Positions 52,044 to 61,184 of a stretch of DNA of 64,000 nt are shown here, piece by piece; position 1 is the stretch's first letter, and each line of letters begins with the position of its first letter. The position numbers and the translations under genes are program-made. This DNA comes from Cucumibacter marinus DSM 18995 (GTDB taxonomy: Bacteria > Pseudomonadota > Alphaproteobacteria > Rhizobiales > Devosiaceae). The notes under the pieces were generated by a model. That model was not told where the DNA came from. It did no database searches and was given only the letters and a program-made list of their open reading frames with translations. Where the stretch lies: the NCBI RefSeq assembly GCF_000429865.1, contig NZ_AUCR01000010.1:135166-199165 (forward strand), given 5' to 3'.

Positions 52044-54175
52044 ATGGCTACTGCTGCAAAGAAGATCGCCCTGTCGTCCTCGCGCGACATCCCCTTCAAC
52101 AAGCTCGTGCTCAGCCAGTCGAACGTCCGGCGCGTCAAGGCCGGCGTCTCGATCGAGGAACTGGCGGCGGATATTGCCCGGCGCGGGCTGCTGCAAGGGC
52201 TGAGCGTGCGGGCCGTTGTCGACGAAGGGGGCGCCGAGACCGGCATGTTCGAGATCCCCGCCGGCGGCCGACGCTATCGCGCCCTCGAACTCTTGGTAAA
52301 ACAGAAGCGGCTCGCCAAGACGGCGCCGGTGCCCTGCGTGATCCGTGAAGGCGGCATCGCCGAGGAGGACTCGCTGGCCGAGAACGTCCAGCGCGCGCGC
52401 CGCTGCATCCGCTCGACCAGTTCCGCGCCTTCCTCGCGCTTCGAGAGAAGGGCCAGTCCGAGGAGGAGATCGCCGCCGCGTTCTTCGTCTCGGTCAACGT
52501 GGTCAAGCAGCGGCTGAAGCTCGCCTCAGTCTCGCCGGCGCTGCTCGACATCTACGCCGAGGACGGCATGACGCTCGACCAACTCATGGCCTTCACCGTT
52601 TCGGGCGACCACGAGCGCCAGGAACAGGTGTTCGAGCGGCTGAAGGCGTCTTACGACAAGCAGCCTTACGTCATCCGCCGCATGCTGACAGAGGGCGCGG
52701 TGCGCGCGTCCGACAAGCGCGCCGAGTTCATCGGCGTCGATGCCTACATCGAGGCCGGCGGCACCATGCTTCGTGACCTGTTCCAGGGCGACGACGGCGG
52801 ATGGCTTCAGGACGTGGCGCTGGTCGACGAGATGGTTGCGGCCAAGCTGAAGGCGGAATCCGAGGCGGTCGCTGCGGAAGGCTGGAAGTGGATCGAGGTC
52901 GCCCCGGACTTCGCCTACGGCCATACTTTCGGCCTTCGTCAGCTACGCGGCGAGCCCGTGCCGCTCACGGCCGAGGAGCAATCCACGCGCGACGCGCTTC
53001 AGACCGAATACGATCGCCTGGTCGCCGAGCACGAAGACGCCGACGAACTGCCGGACGATGTCGATGAACGGCTCGGCGAGCTGGAAACGGCGCTCGAGGC
53101 CTTCGCGGAGCGGCCACTGTCGTTCGATCCCGACGAGATCGGCCGGGCCGGCGCGTTCGTCAGCATTGCGCCCGATGGGAGGTTGCGCGTCGAGCGCGGC
53201 TATGTTCGCCCGGAGGACGAACGGCCGGTCGGGAAGGATCCCGAGGAGGACGATCGTGGCCAAGGCTCTGGGGCCGAATCCCGCAATGACGGCGAGGAGG
53301 ATCCTGAGACCGAGGCCGATGCCTCCGCGCCGGAGCCCGAGGACGAGGACGAGAGGTTGTCGCCAATCTCCGACCGGCTGATGACGGAACTTACCGCTCA
53401 TCGCACGCTCGGCTTGCGGCACGCGCTCGGCGAGCAGCCGCAGATCGCCTTCCACGCGGCCCTGCACGCTCTGACGCTCAAGGTCTTCTACCACTACGGC
53501 TCGGACAGTTGCCTGGAGCTGGACCTGAAGAGCGTCAGCTTTGGGACGCAGGCACCGGGGCTGAACGACAGCGCCTCGGCCGTGGCGATCCGGGTCCGGC
53601 ACGAGACCTGGGCGAAGGCTCTGCCGAAAGACTCCGCCGACCTCTGGGACGCGCTCCAGGAGTGGGATGGCGACAGCCAGGCGATGCTCTTTGCCCATGT
53701 CGTCAGCCTGTCGGTCAACGCCGTGCACGAGGCCTGGCACCGGCGGCCGCGCGCGCTCGCTCACGCCGACCAACTGGTGCAAGCTGTCGGGCTCGACATG
53801 GCTGCGGCGGGGTGGCGGCCGACGGTCGATACGTTCCTTGGCCGCGTGACCAAGGCCCGCATTCTCCAGGCTGTCGCCGAGGCCAAAGGCCAGCGCGACG
53901 CCGACCGGATCGAGCACTTGAAGAAGGTTGAGATGGCCGAGCAGGCCGAGGCGCTACTGGCCGAAACCGGTTGGCTCCCGGAGCCGCTGCGCACGCCGGG
54001 CCGCGATGTGCCGGAGGCCGTCGAACCCGACGCCACAGATCTCGTCGAAGCGGGCACCGATACGACGGTCGAAGAAACGGCGGCGGACGGCGGCGAAACG
54101 GCCATGGTCGAAGACGAGGACATGGCCGAGGATGACTCGGTCGCGCTCGAACGCCTCGCGACCGCGGCCGAATAA
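52044..54175 (+). pseudogene. ParB/RepB/Spo0J family protein interrupted by a 2-nt insertion
   Basis: The first frame (from the ATG at 52044) encodes an N-terminal ParB nuclease-like domain: VRRVKAGVSIEELAADIARRGLLQGL, the motif PAGGRRYRALELL and SLAENVQRA. At about 52391-52402 a GC dinucleotide run is two bases too long, and translation shifts out of frame to a stop at 52517. The expected continuation (PLHPLDQFRAFLALREKG, then VNVVKQRLKLASVSPALL) resumes in another frame that stays open to 54175. Repaired, the protein would have about 709 residues, the usual size for conjugative-element ParB homologues. The cause may be real decay or a sequencing error in the repeat. Confidence 0.85.
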
Positions 54176-54198
54176 CCAAGGAGCCAACCGCACTGTCA

Positions 54199-54227
54199 GG
54201 AGCCGCCAGCGATGGCGGCTCCTTTTT
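54199..54227 (+). terminator. Rho-independent terminator after parB
   Basis: Perfect 10-bp stem GGAGCCGCCA (54199-54208) with TGGCGGCTCC (54213-54222) around GCGA, followed by TTTTT. It separates the parB transcript from the Toprim gene, whose start is 17 bp beyond. Confidence 0.92.
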
Positions 54228-54243
54228 CGTTTCGGAGGACACG

Positions 54244-55308
54244 ATGCCGGAGAACGCATCCGATCTGGCGCAGCGTCTCGCCCGACAGGCCGAGGCGGTG
54301 TGTCGCGAATACTTGTCTGCCGGACGGCGCGAAGGCCGTTACTGGATGGTGGGCGATGTGCGCAACGCGCCGGGCCGATCGATGTTCGTGCGCCTTAAGG
54401 GATCAGAGCGCGGCAAGGGAGTGGCGGGCAAATGGACCGACGCCGCGACGGGAGAGCATGGCGATCTCCTCGATGTCATCCGCGAGAGCTGCGGCCTGAT
54501 CGATTTCAAGGACGTTGCCGACGAGGCAAGGCGCTTCCTCGCCCTACCGCATCCCGAACCGGAACCGGCATCAGCATATCGACGGAAGGCGCCCGCACCG
54601 ACGGGTTCGCCACTCGCGGCGAAGCGGCTGTTTTCGCTGGCTCTGCCGATCACGGGCACGCTCGCGGAAGCTTATTTCCGTAGGCGCGGCATTACGGCTT
54701 TGCACGGAACCGGATCGCTGCGGTTTCATCCACGCTGCTATTACCGCCCCGACGAGCACAGCGCGACCGAGACCTGGCCAGCGCTGATCGCCTCGGTCAC
54801 CGATCTCGACGGTCACCAGACCGGCGCGCATCGCACCTGGCTCGATCCGAACGGGTTCAGCGAGGCGGCGCTCGGCAAGGCGCCGATCGAGACGCCGCGA
54901 CGGGCAATGGGCGACCTGCTCGGCCATGCGGTGCGCTTTGGCGTGACCGGCGAGGTCATGGCGGCCGGCGAAGGCATCGAGACCATGCTGTCGCTGCGAT
55001 GCGTATTGCCCGAGATGCCGATGGCCGCCGCACTCTCCGCAGCCCATCTCGCCGCCATCCTGTTCCCTGACACGCTGCGCCGGCTCTATATCGTGCGCGA
55101 TGACGACCCGGCGGGCGACGGTGCACGGGATACGCTCGTCGAACGGGCAGACGCGCTCGGCATCGAAGCGCTGCCACTCTCGCCGATGCTGGGCGATCTC
55201 AACGAGGATCTGCGCCTGCGTAGCATCCATGCATTCCGGGCCTCGATCCGGGTCCAACTCGCCCCGCAGGATGTCGCCAGGTTCATGGAGTCCGTTCTGT
55301 CCGCCTGA
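54244..55308 (+). CDS. Toprim domain-containing, primase-like protein
   Basis: A 354-residue protein. The N-terminus resembles the CHC2/DUF7146 region of mobile-element primases (ARQAEAVCREYLSAGRREGRYWMVGDV, GDLLDVIRESCGLIDFKDVADEARRFLALP). The C-terminal Toprim fold shows the acidic motifs AAGEGIETMLSL and LYIVRDDDPAGDGARDTL, needed for metal binding and nucleotidyl transfer. It probably primes replication of the transferred strand of the conjugative element. ATG at 54244 has GGAGG at a good distance. Confidence 0.87.
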   Translation: MPENASDLAQRLARQAEAVCREYLSAGRREGRYWMVGDVRNAPGRSMFVRLKGSERGKGVAGKWTDAATGEHGDLLDVIRESCGLIDFKDVADEARRFLALPHPEPEPASAYRRKAPAPTGSPLAAKRLFSLALPITGTLAEAYFRRRGITALHGTGSLRFHPRCYYRPDEHSATETWPALIASVTDLDGHQTGAHRTWLDPNGFSEAALGKAPIETPRRAMGDLLGHAVRFGVTGEVMAAGEGIETMLSLRCVLPEMPMAAALSAAHLAAILFPDTLRRLYIVRDDDPAGDGARDTLVERADALGIEALPLSPMLGDLNEDLRLRSIHAFRASIRVQLAPQDVARFMESVLSA

Positions 55309-55632
55309 ACGGGGCAGCGGTGCGGGCTATGGCGGTGATGTCGCAGCCTTCCTCAACGGCTCCCAGTGAATGTCGGAGAGGGCCGCGCCCCGGCCTTCTT
55401 CAGAGGGCGACCGGACAGCAGGCGGCCCGGTCCGGCAATGGCTGCGGCCAACGATTTTCCCTCGGCCCTTCGGGCCTTTCCATCGCGAAACAAAATCGCC
55501 GGCCTTCGCCATCCTCCGCTGACGCTCCGGTCCTTCCGCAGCCGCTCCAGGATGCAGGCCCGGCCCGCCTGCCGTCTTTCGGCGCCATGAAGGCCGCGGC
55601 GGGCGCGGCCAACCGACAAAGGGAGCCACCCA
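55309..55632. other. Gap without a gene, carrying a duplicated leader sequence
   Basis: No supported coding frame. The stretch 55481-55620 is related to sequence at 60421-60545, each copy ending shortly before an ICE gene. The best-conserved 26-bp core is at 55507-55532 and begins CGCCATCCTCCGCTGACGCT; it matches the other copy at 25 of 26 positions. Confidence 0.6.
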
Positions 55633-56553
55633 ATGACACCCGACGACGACACCTTCGAACCCCATCACGAATCCTCGCCAACCGAGCACGCACTGAGCGA
55701 ACTGGAACTCCACGGCTACCGCCACGACGGGCACGGCCCGGATCCCCGCCTCGTCCCGGAGGACAACGTTATCGCGGGTGCCGTCTCCGACATCTTCGAC
55801 GCCCTGATCGCCACCATGGCGGATACCGCCCTCGATGGCGAACTCGACGATCTCCTCTGGTCGACGGTCAACATGTTCCATCGCGCCGCCGACCGGCTCG
55901 AACGCAAGCTAGACGACAACGAGCAGGCTCAGAAGCGCGGGCAGCGCGAGCAGGACGGCTCCGAAATCAAGGCGGTCGAGCTCGAACGCCTCATCGAGAC
56001 CGGACAAGACCTCATCGAACGCCGCGACAGCCTTGAGGTCTTCCGCGACAGCGCCGCCGAACACTATCTGCGCACCACCGGCTCACCCTGGTCCCCGCGC
56101 ACCGGCTCGCAGGTGAACCACCGCGCCCTGACATCGGCGATGATCGACAGCCGGGATTTCATCGCCGAGCGCAAACGCGCCAACCGCGAAGTGCTGTTGC
56201 CCGCAGGTCCGAAGGTCGCCGTCTCCGGTGGAGCAGACTTCAACGATCACAAGCTGATCTGGGACAAGCTCGACCAGGTGCAGGCCAAGCACCCTGATAT
56301 GGTGCTGATGCACGGCAAGTCGCCGAAGGGCGCCGAGAAGATCGCCGCCCGCTGGGCCGATCACCGCGACGTCACCCAAATCGGTTTCGCGCCCGACTGG
56401 ACGAAGCACGGCCGCGCCGCGCCCTTCAAGCGCAATGACCAGATGCTCGATATCCTGCCGATCGGGGTCATGGTGTTCCCCGGCACGGGGATTCAGGAAA
56501 ACCTCGCCGATAAGGCTCGGAAACTCGGCATTCCAGTCTGGCGGTTCCAGTAA
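55633..56553 (+). CDS. DUF2493 (SLOG-like) domain protein of conjugative elements
   Basis: A 306-residue protein. A long helical N-terminus (residues 60-140, with a coiled-coil stretch around DRLERKLDDNEQAQKRGQ) precedes a DUF2493 domain (KVAVSGGADFNDHKLIWDKLDQV, MVLMHGKSPKGAEKIAARWA, RNDQMLDILPIGVMVFPGTGIQENLADKARK). DUF2493 belongs to the SLOG superfamily of nucleotide-binding Rossmann folds. It is a standard passenger of alphaproteobacterial integrative elements with unknown function. ATG 55633 follows AAAGGGAG. Confidence 0.88.
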   Translation: MTPDDDTFEPHHESSPTEHALSELELHGYRHDGHGPDPRLVPEDNVIAGAVSDIFDALIATMADTALDGELDDLLWSTVNMFHRAADRLERKLDDNEQAQKRGQREQDGSEIKAVELERLIETGQDLIERRDSLEVFRDSAAEHYLRTTGSPWSPRTGSQVNHRALTSAMIDSRDFIAERKRANREVLLPAGPKVAVSGGADFNDHKLIWDKLDQVQAKHPDMVLMHGKSPKGAEKIAARWADHRDVTQIGFAPDWTKHGRAAPFKRNDQMLDILPIGVMVFPGTGIQENLADKARKLGIPVWRFQ

Positions 56554-56694
56554 GGCGCAGCCAATGGGCACTTTGGGAGACGAAGGTATCGCACATTCCC
56601 GATTCATCAGTGCTGCCTCAGCGAGCGCCGATACCACAACCGAAGGCGCCCGTATCCGCAATCGCGAGGCATCAATCTCTGACGGCTATGCTCC

Positions 56695-57237
56695 TCATAC
56701 ATCATCTTGCCGCCCTTTTAGACGGTCCAAGTGAAGCAATGATGCAGTCGGCGAATGTTGCCCCTGATACTTACCCGTATAGGGGCGAAATTCTCCGCTT
56801 GTTGTAAACCAAAATATTTGACCAAACGGCATCAGCGGATAGACAATAGTCGGCTTGGCCACCGTGATCTCCAAGGTTACTCGGCCGAAAAAGCCTTGGT
56901 CGATGAGGCCGGCACAGACATGATTGGTTATGAACTTGCGGCCCACAGAGCTCCTTCCGGTTATTAGAGAAGCGTAGACCTCAGACCCAAAGCGTTCTGC
57001 CGTCGTTCCCAAGTAGCATTCGCTTGGCTCCAGTCTCATGCCGCTCTCCGGGATTGTCAGTTCCTCAAAACTGTCTTCGAGCGCGCAGTCGATGACCTCA
57101 TTGGTCATGCGCCGGAGTTCGGGCGCTAGTCTATAGTTGTAAGAATTGGAGTTGAGTCGCCCTTCGAAATACTCATCGATCAGGATTCGGTCCCGTTTCA
57201 CCTCCCGCTCAATTTCATTTCCCGTCAGCCAACCCAT
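56695..57237 (-). CDS. dcd: dCTP deaminase family protein (Dcd/DUT fold)
   Basis: A 180-residue trimeric-type Dcd homologue. Family motifs are all visible: GRSSVGR (94-100), H106, AGLIDQGFFGRVTLE with the catalytic Glu123, PFGQIFWF and the C-terminal nucleotide-clamping YQGQHSPTAS (157-166). Such enzymes deaminate dCTP to dUTP, or to dUMP in bifunctional forms. Base composition is AT-rich and the gene is the third of an operon with a nucleotide kinase (six bases upstream) and a STAND NTPase, inside a mobile element. That setting suggests an immune enzyme that depletes dCTP rather than a housekeeping dcd. Confidence 0.88.
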   Translation of the reverse strand: MGWLTGNEIEREVKRDRILIDEYFEGRLNSNSYNYRLAPELRRMTNEVIDCALEDSFEELTIPESGMRLEPSECYLGTTAERFGSEVYASLITGRSSVGRKFITNHVCAGLIDQGFFGRVTLEITVAKPTIVYPLMPFGQIFWFTTSGEFRPYTGKYQGQHSPTASLLHLDRLKGRQDDV

Positions 57238-57243
57238 ATTGTC

Positions 57244-57777
57244 TTAATCCAACTCTAGCTCTGAAATCATGTCTTCACATTGCGCTATTGTTGTTTCAAA
57301 CGAACCGTTGTTGTCGATAACGAACTGGCAAATTTCTCGATTTATTCCGCGCTCAACGGGATGATTGGGATCGATCGGCACGTGGTCGGTACGCGCGCGC
57401 TCATGCCTATTTTTCTCACTTGTACGCACATGGACAAAGACAGTCCCCACATGGCGCAATGCGTCGTAACAGTTGGGGCGGCAGTCGTCGTTCACGACAA
57501 TTTCTCTGTCGACCGAATGAAGCTGTTTCAGGAACTGATCGCAGAGCCAGCCCGGCTGCTCGCGTTCAATTTTTCCGCCGAGGAACTGTAGCAACTCCCC
57601 GTCTTGGCCGCTGATGTTCTTGTCTATCGTCGCGTAAAAGTGGCGTTGAAGCTCATAAAGCGGCGCAGCGATTTTCAGCAACCGGCCGTTCAGCCTTGTC
57701 ACAAGATGGTTGGCTATCGTTGATTTACCCGAGCCGGTTGGCCCGATCAGCGACAAGCAGTGAGGTCTTTGTCTCAT
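57244..57777 (-). CDS. P-loop nucleotide kinase (dNMP-kinase-like)
   Basis: A 177-residue P-loop kinase: Walker A GPTGSGKST (12-20), then KIAAPLYELQRHFYATI, the NMP-binding-like DGELLQFLGGKIERE, a central IVVNDDCRPNCYDALRHVG strand with acidic residue, and a lid-like VRTSEKNRHERARTDHVPID. The layout resembles phage-type deoxynucleoside monophosphate kinases. The ATG at 57777 has GGCGGTG upstream and limits overlap with the STAND gene to 53 bases; an ATG at 57804 would give 80. With a dCTP deaminase next to it, a joint action on pyrimidine deoxynucleotides is likely. Substrate unproven. Confidence 0.75.
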   Translation of the reverse strand: MRQRPHCLSLIGPTGSGKSTIANHLVTRLNGRLLKIAAPLYELQRHFYATIDKNISGQDGELLQFLGGKIEREQPGWLCDQFLKQLHSVDREIVVNDDCRPNCYDALRHVGTVFVHVRTSEKNRHERARTDHVPIDPNHPVERGINREICQFVIDNNGSFETTIAQCEDMISELELD

Positions 57778-59845
57778 TCGGTTCACCGCCGATTTGGAAT
57801 TCATCGCTTATGAGTCTGCACTCCACTGGCATACCCAACCGTTCGAAAATATCATGCGCTTCGCGCGCGAGCTTCTGGCACCCCGGCTCCTCCGAGATCT
57901 TTCTAATTTGCGCCAAGCGCCACTTTGTTGTTGCCAAGCCTTCTTGATTGCCGACGCGCTGGAAGTACTCATAGCTCGCGTCGCATGCCCTTACGGCGCG
58001 ATCAGCGTCTCCCATCATTGTCGCCACACCGGCAATGTTGCATTGGATACCGGCCTCTATGGCGTTGCTCTCGCCCCCCAACTCCTCCAGCGCCTCGTCA
58101 AAGCGCTTCAGAGAAGCAGTTAGATCGCTTCGATCCCGTTCAAGCTTGCCCATCTCATTGAGCGTAAGAGCGACATGCTGTGCAATGCCAGTTGCACGGG
58201 AAAGCTCTAGGCTGCGTTCATAAGCGTCGTCCGCCAAATCGAACTGCCGATTCTTTCGAAATGCACGGCCAGCGTTTCGGTGCGCCACAGCCAGTCCCTC
58301 CCGATCGCCGCATTCTTCATACAAAACCACCGCCTTTTTAAATGCCGCGATAGCTTTCCCGAACTCGTGTCGATTCGAGTACAGATGACCGATCATGTGG
58401 GTCGTGATCCAGGCTTCAAGTCGCTGGTCAGAGGCCATCTGCGCTGCAAGAGCAGCCCGCTCTCCATATTCCAGGCAGGTCCCCCAATAACCTTTCATAT
58501 ACAGGTACTCTGCAATTGATTTTGCCAGCACGGCAAATTGTTCAAACTGCTGCTCTTCCCAACACCAGTCGAGCAGAAACAGGATGTTCGCCCGTTCGTA
58601 GTCAACATCATCATAAACCCTGCGGCCCTCCCAATATCCCGTCTCTCTATTGCCGAGCAGGCGCAGATAGAATTGGTAGAGGTTGCGGTGAAACGAGTGG
58701 TCCGACTCGAAAAGATGCAGCCGAGCGCCTGCATATGCTAGTGTTAAGGGGTGCATAGCGTAACGCGTCACCCGCTCCGAAAGGCCGTTCGCCCGTTCTG
58801 CAAGCCGGTGAGACAGGAGTTCCTTCAAAGAAGACGATGAAAGAGATGGCGATAGGCCGCTCGTTGCCATGATCGCGTCCGAGCAGAAAGTGGACGGGAA
58901 CAAGGTGGCAGCGGCGAGGGTCAATCTCGCGAAGTCGGACAGGTCGCTCCACTTGTGTGAGAATAAAAACTCAAACAGCTCCCCCTGCGCTGCACGAAGA
59001 GACGAGAGCATTTCCTCAAAACCGAGGCCGTCGCTCCGCAGAGAGGAAATCGCCATAATGATCGCAAGGGGATTACCCTTAGTGAGATCGTATAGTTCGC
59101 CGAAATGACGCTCTTCCGGCGACGAATCTCTTGAAAGGGCAAGACGGCTCAATTCGCGTCCCGCTAGTTTCCGGGCTTCTGCGGGTTCCAGTCCTTCCAA
59201 CTGCTTGATGAGGAAGTGTGTGCCTAATTCTCGCTCGATGCCTGGTATCGGTCGGGATGTTACAATAGACTTGGAAGCTCCCTGAACGGTGTTCAGAAAT
59301 GCGATGGTCCATTGGCGCTCCGTGGATTCGATGCTCTCGAAATTATCCACGATCAGTAAGGTCGCGTGGTCCCTCAGCAGCTTCCTGGCAGCGTCCGGTT
59401 TTTTGTCCGATTCCAGCTGCGTGTATGAAGCGTATCCGTGCGCGAGGAATATGCGGTCCAGTAAGACAGACCTGTTTATGCGTTCTTCTTTGGAGCTTAC
59501 CCAGCAAATTGCGCCAAAGCTGCTCAGGTCACGCATCGCAGCGACGACACTCGTGGCCAGAGTAGACTTGCCAACGCCACCAATACCTTCAATCAGAACA
59601 GCTTGCGTGTCGCCTTGCAGTGCGTCGACGATTTCACGGATTTCAGTTGTGCGTCCAATAAGGGGCTCGGCGGGCGGCGGCACAACGCGTTCATCTGGTG
59701 CATGCAGTCTGCGCCAAACTGGCAGGGTGTCCAGGGACCGGCGAAGTCTTGAGCTGCGTGGAAGCCTTTCGGCGATTTGCCAGATACCGATAATGGCACC
59801 AGTCACAGCAGCAATTGCCGCGCATACCGCTATGATTGCTTCCAA
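57725..59845 (-). CDS. Membrane-anchored STAND NTPase with TPR-like repeats
   Basis: A 706-residue protein. Residues 2-22 (EAIIAVCAAIAAVTGAIIGIW) form one transmembrane segment. The NB-ARC-type ATPase follows with Walker A GIGGVGKST (87-95), Walker B LLIVDNFES (Asp167) and a GNPLAI motif. The C-terminal 280 residues are TPR-like helical pairs (for example IGHLYSNRHEFGKAIAAFKKAVVLYEECGD and AFRKNRQFDLADDAYERSLEL). This is the sensor layout of STAND immune proteins, but no N-terminal effector enzyme is fused. A TTG at 59845 with AAAGGGA upstream is the only usable start, since a TAG lies six codons earlier. Confidence 0.82.
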   Translation of the reverse strand: MEAIIAVCAAIAAVTGAIIGIWQIAERLPRSSRLRRSLDTLPVWRRLHAPDERVVPPPAEPLIGRTTEIREIVDALQGDTQAVLIEGIGGVGKSTLATSVVAAMRDLSSFGAICWVSSKEERINRSVLLDRIFLAHGYASYTQLESDKKPDAARKLLRDHATLLIVDNFESIESTERQWTIAFLNTVQGASKSIVTSRPIPGIERELGTHFLIKQLEGLEPAEARKLAGRELSRLALSRDSSPEERHFGELYDLTKGNPLAIIMAISSLRSDGLGFEEMLSSLRAAQGELFEFLFSHKWSDLSDFARLTLAAATLFPSTFCSDAIMATSGLSPSLSSSSLKELLSHRLAERANGLSERVTRYAMHPLTLAYAGARLHLFESDHSFHRNLYQFYLRLLGNRETGYWEGRRVYDDVDYERANILFLLDWCWEEQQFEQFAVLAKSIAEYLYMKGYWGTCLEYGERAALAAQMASDQRLEAWITTHMIGHLYSNRHEFGKAIAAFKKAVVLYEECGDREGLAVAHRNAGRAFRKNRQFDLADDAYERSLELSRATGIAQHVALTLNEMGKLERDRSDLTASLKRFDEALEELGGESNAIEAGIQCNIAGVATMMGDADRAVRACDASYEYFQRVGNQEGLATTKWRLAQIRKISEEPGCQKLAREAHDIFERLGMPVECRLISDEFQIGGEPNETKTSLLVADRANRLG

Positions 59846-60568
59846 ATCCTCGGTCCCTTTCTAAAATGGGATTACTCGAGATTTTACCTTAATCTACGAC
59901 ATTTGCTCGGGACAACAACGCAAGACTATTACCCTATTTCTCGCTTGTACAAGGCCCCGATCGACAAGACTTGTCGGCCGATCCGGATTTTCCTGATGCG
60001 TTCGGCGCTAGCAGAAAGTCGCTCCACGCTGTCTCACCCATATCGTAGGCTGATTACGTAGAGCGGGATAAGTGCCAAGCCGACGATTTCGGTCGAGGAT
60101 CGGAGCTCGTAGGCGGCATAGTCGAAGTTGCCTCGAACTCCGTGCAACCGGCAATGCACGGGACTGGCTCCGGGTTTGCGTTTAATGGTGCTGGATACGA
60201 TGCCGGCTGGACTGCTCGGTAGCGGATGATCCGCGTACCTTTGCCAGGCAGGAACTTGAGCGCACGGTGTCGCCACTGTCTCCTTGAGCGATCCCTGTGA
60301 GCCGACCGCTCCAAACGGCCTCTTCAATGGGCTGATCTGGCCGAAGACCGGCTGCGCCTCGATCGCCTATGGCGCGCAATGACGCCCGCCAAGTTTCTTC
60401 CCCTGCCGGCTGCGCCGTCATTCCTCGCGAGGCAACAAACCCGCCGGATCGCCATCCTCCGCTGACGCTGCGGTCGCAAGCGATGCGCCGTCGATCGCCT
60501 CCGGCCCCTCCGATCGCCATCGAGGCCGCATGGTGCGGGCTCGAAACCAGTGATCAAGGAGAGCTACC
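59846..60568. other. Gap without a supported gene
   Basis: This 723-bp stretch separates the STAND gene from the DUF736 gene. The first 200 bp are AT-rich and should contain the STAND operon promoter. Frames at 60034-60520 on the minus strand have no ribosome site or recognisable family. From 60421 to 60545 it carries the second copy of the leader-like repeat also found at 55481-55620 (core 60450-60475). Confidence 0.6.
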
Positions 60569-60889
60569 ATGGCAACCATCGGCACCTTCAAGAAGTCCGG
60601 CAACGAATTCACCGGCGAAATCGTCACCCTCAACGTGCAGGCCAAGAACGTCCGCATCGTTCCCGAAACCAACCAGACCAGCGCGAACGCCCCCAGCCAC
60701 CGCGTCCTTGTCGGCCGCGCCGAAATCGGGGCAGCCTGGTCCAAGCAGTCGAACGAGGGCCGCGACTATCTCGGCCTCAAGCTCGACGACCCGAGCTTCA
60801 CCGCTCCGATCTACGCCAACCTCTTCGACGACGAGGACGGCGGTTACAGCCTCATCTGGTCCCGTCCCACTCGTCGCAACGGCGAATGA
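60569..60889 (+). CDS. DUF736 domain-containing protein
   Basis: A 106-residue beta-rich protein with the DUF736 pattern (MATIGTFKKSGNEFTGEIVTLN, HRVLVGRAEIGAAWSKQSNEGRDYLGLKLDDPSF, IYANLFDDEDGGYSLIW). It is among the commonest conserved genes of alphaproteobacterial conjugative elements and plasmids, function unknown. ATG 60569 follows AAGGAGAG; a strong terminator follows the stop. Confidence 0.93.
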   Translation: MATIGTFKKSGNEFTGEIVTLNVQAKNVRIVPETNQTSANAPSHRVLVGRAEIGAAWSKQSNEGRDYLGLKLDDPSFTAPIYANLFDDEDGGYSLIWSRPTRRNGE

Positions 60890-60900
60890 GGCCCGACACG

Positions 60901-60931
60901 GTCCCGCCCGGCAGGTCCGGGCGGGACCTTT
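60901..60931 (+). terminator. Rho-independent terminator after DUF736
   Basis: Perfect 11-bp stem GTCCCGCCCGG (60901-60911) with CCGGGCGGGAC (60917-60927) around CAGGT, followed by CTTTCTT. It closes the DUF736 transcript ahead of a convergent XRE gene. Confidence 0.85.
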
Positions 60932-60951
60932 CTTGCCTCCATCAAGACCGA

Positions 60952-61170
60952 TTACGCCTGATCATCTGGCTGAACGAGTTCGACGTGACTGACGCCCAAA
61001 GCCTGGGAAAGCTCGTAGAGCGTAATAACGGTCGGATTTCTGCGGCCGCGCTCCAAACTGCTGAGATATTGCTGGCTAAATCCGGAACGCGCTTCGACTT
61101 CCTCCTGGGTCAGGCCCTTCTCCCGACGCAGGCGGGCGAAGTTCCGGCCGACCAGTTTGCGCATATCCAT
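60952..61170 (-). CDS. XRE family (Cro/C1-type) regulator
   Basis: A 72-residue single-domain helix-turn-helix protein (RKLVGRNFARLRREKGLTQEEVEARSGFSQQYLSSLERGRRNPTVITLYELSQALG), the size and style of small C.-protein-like or mobile-element regulators. The ATG at 61170 is used; ATG 61164 is also possible, and a TTG at 61209 would place the start inside a perfect inverted repeat that is probably its operator. It is divergent from the DUF2285 gene at 61343 and convergent with DUF736, so it may control the ICE genes on its right and itself. Confidence 0.88.
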   Translation of the reverse strand: MDMRKLVGRNFARLRREKGLTQEEVEARSGFSQQYLSSLERGRRNPTVITLYELSQALGVSHVELVQPDDQA

Positions 61171-61184
61171 ACGCAGAAGATCGC

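Noticed and set aside
57725-59845. Avs-type defence protein acting alone
   Set aside because: The protein lacks a fused nuclease or protease effector and is much shorter than typical Avs proteins; its partners are encoded separately.
60034-60520. Two overlapping minus-strand frames before DUF736
   Set aside because: They run through a duplicated non-coding sequence, lack ribosome sites and show no family features.
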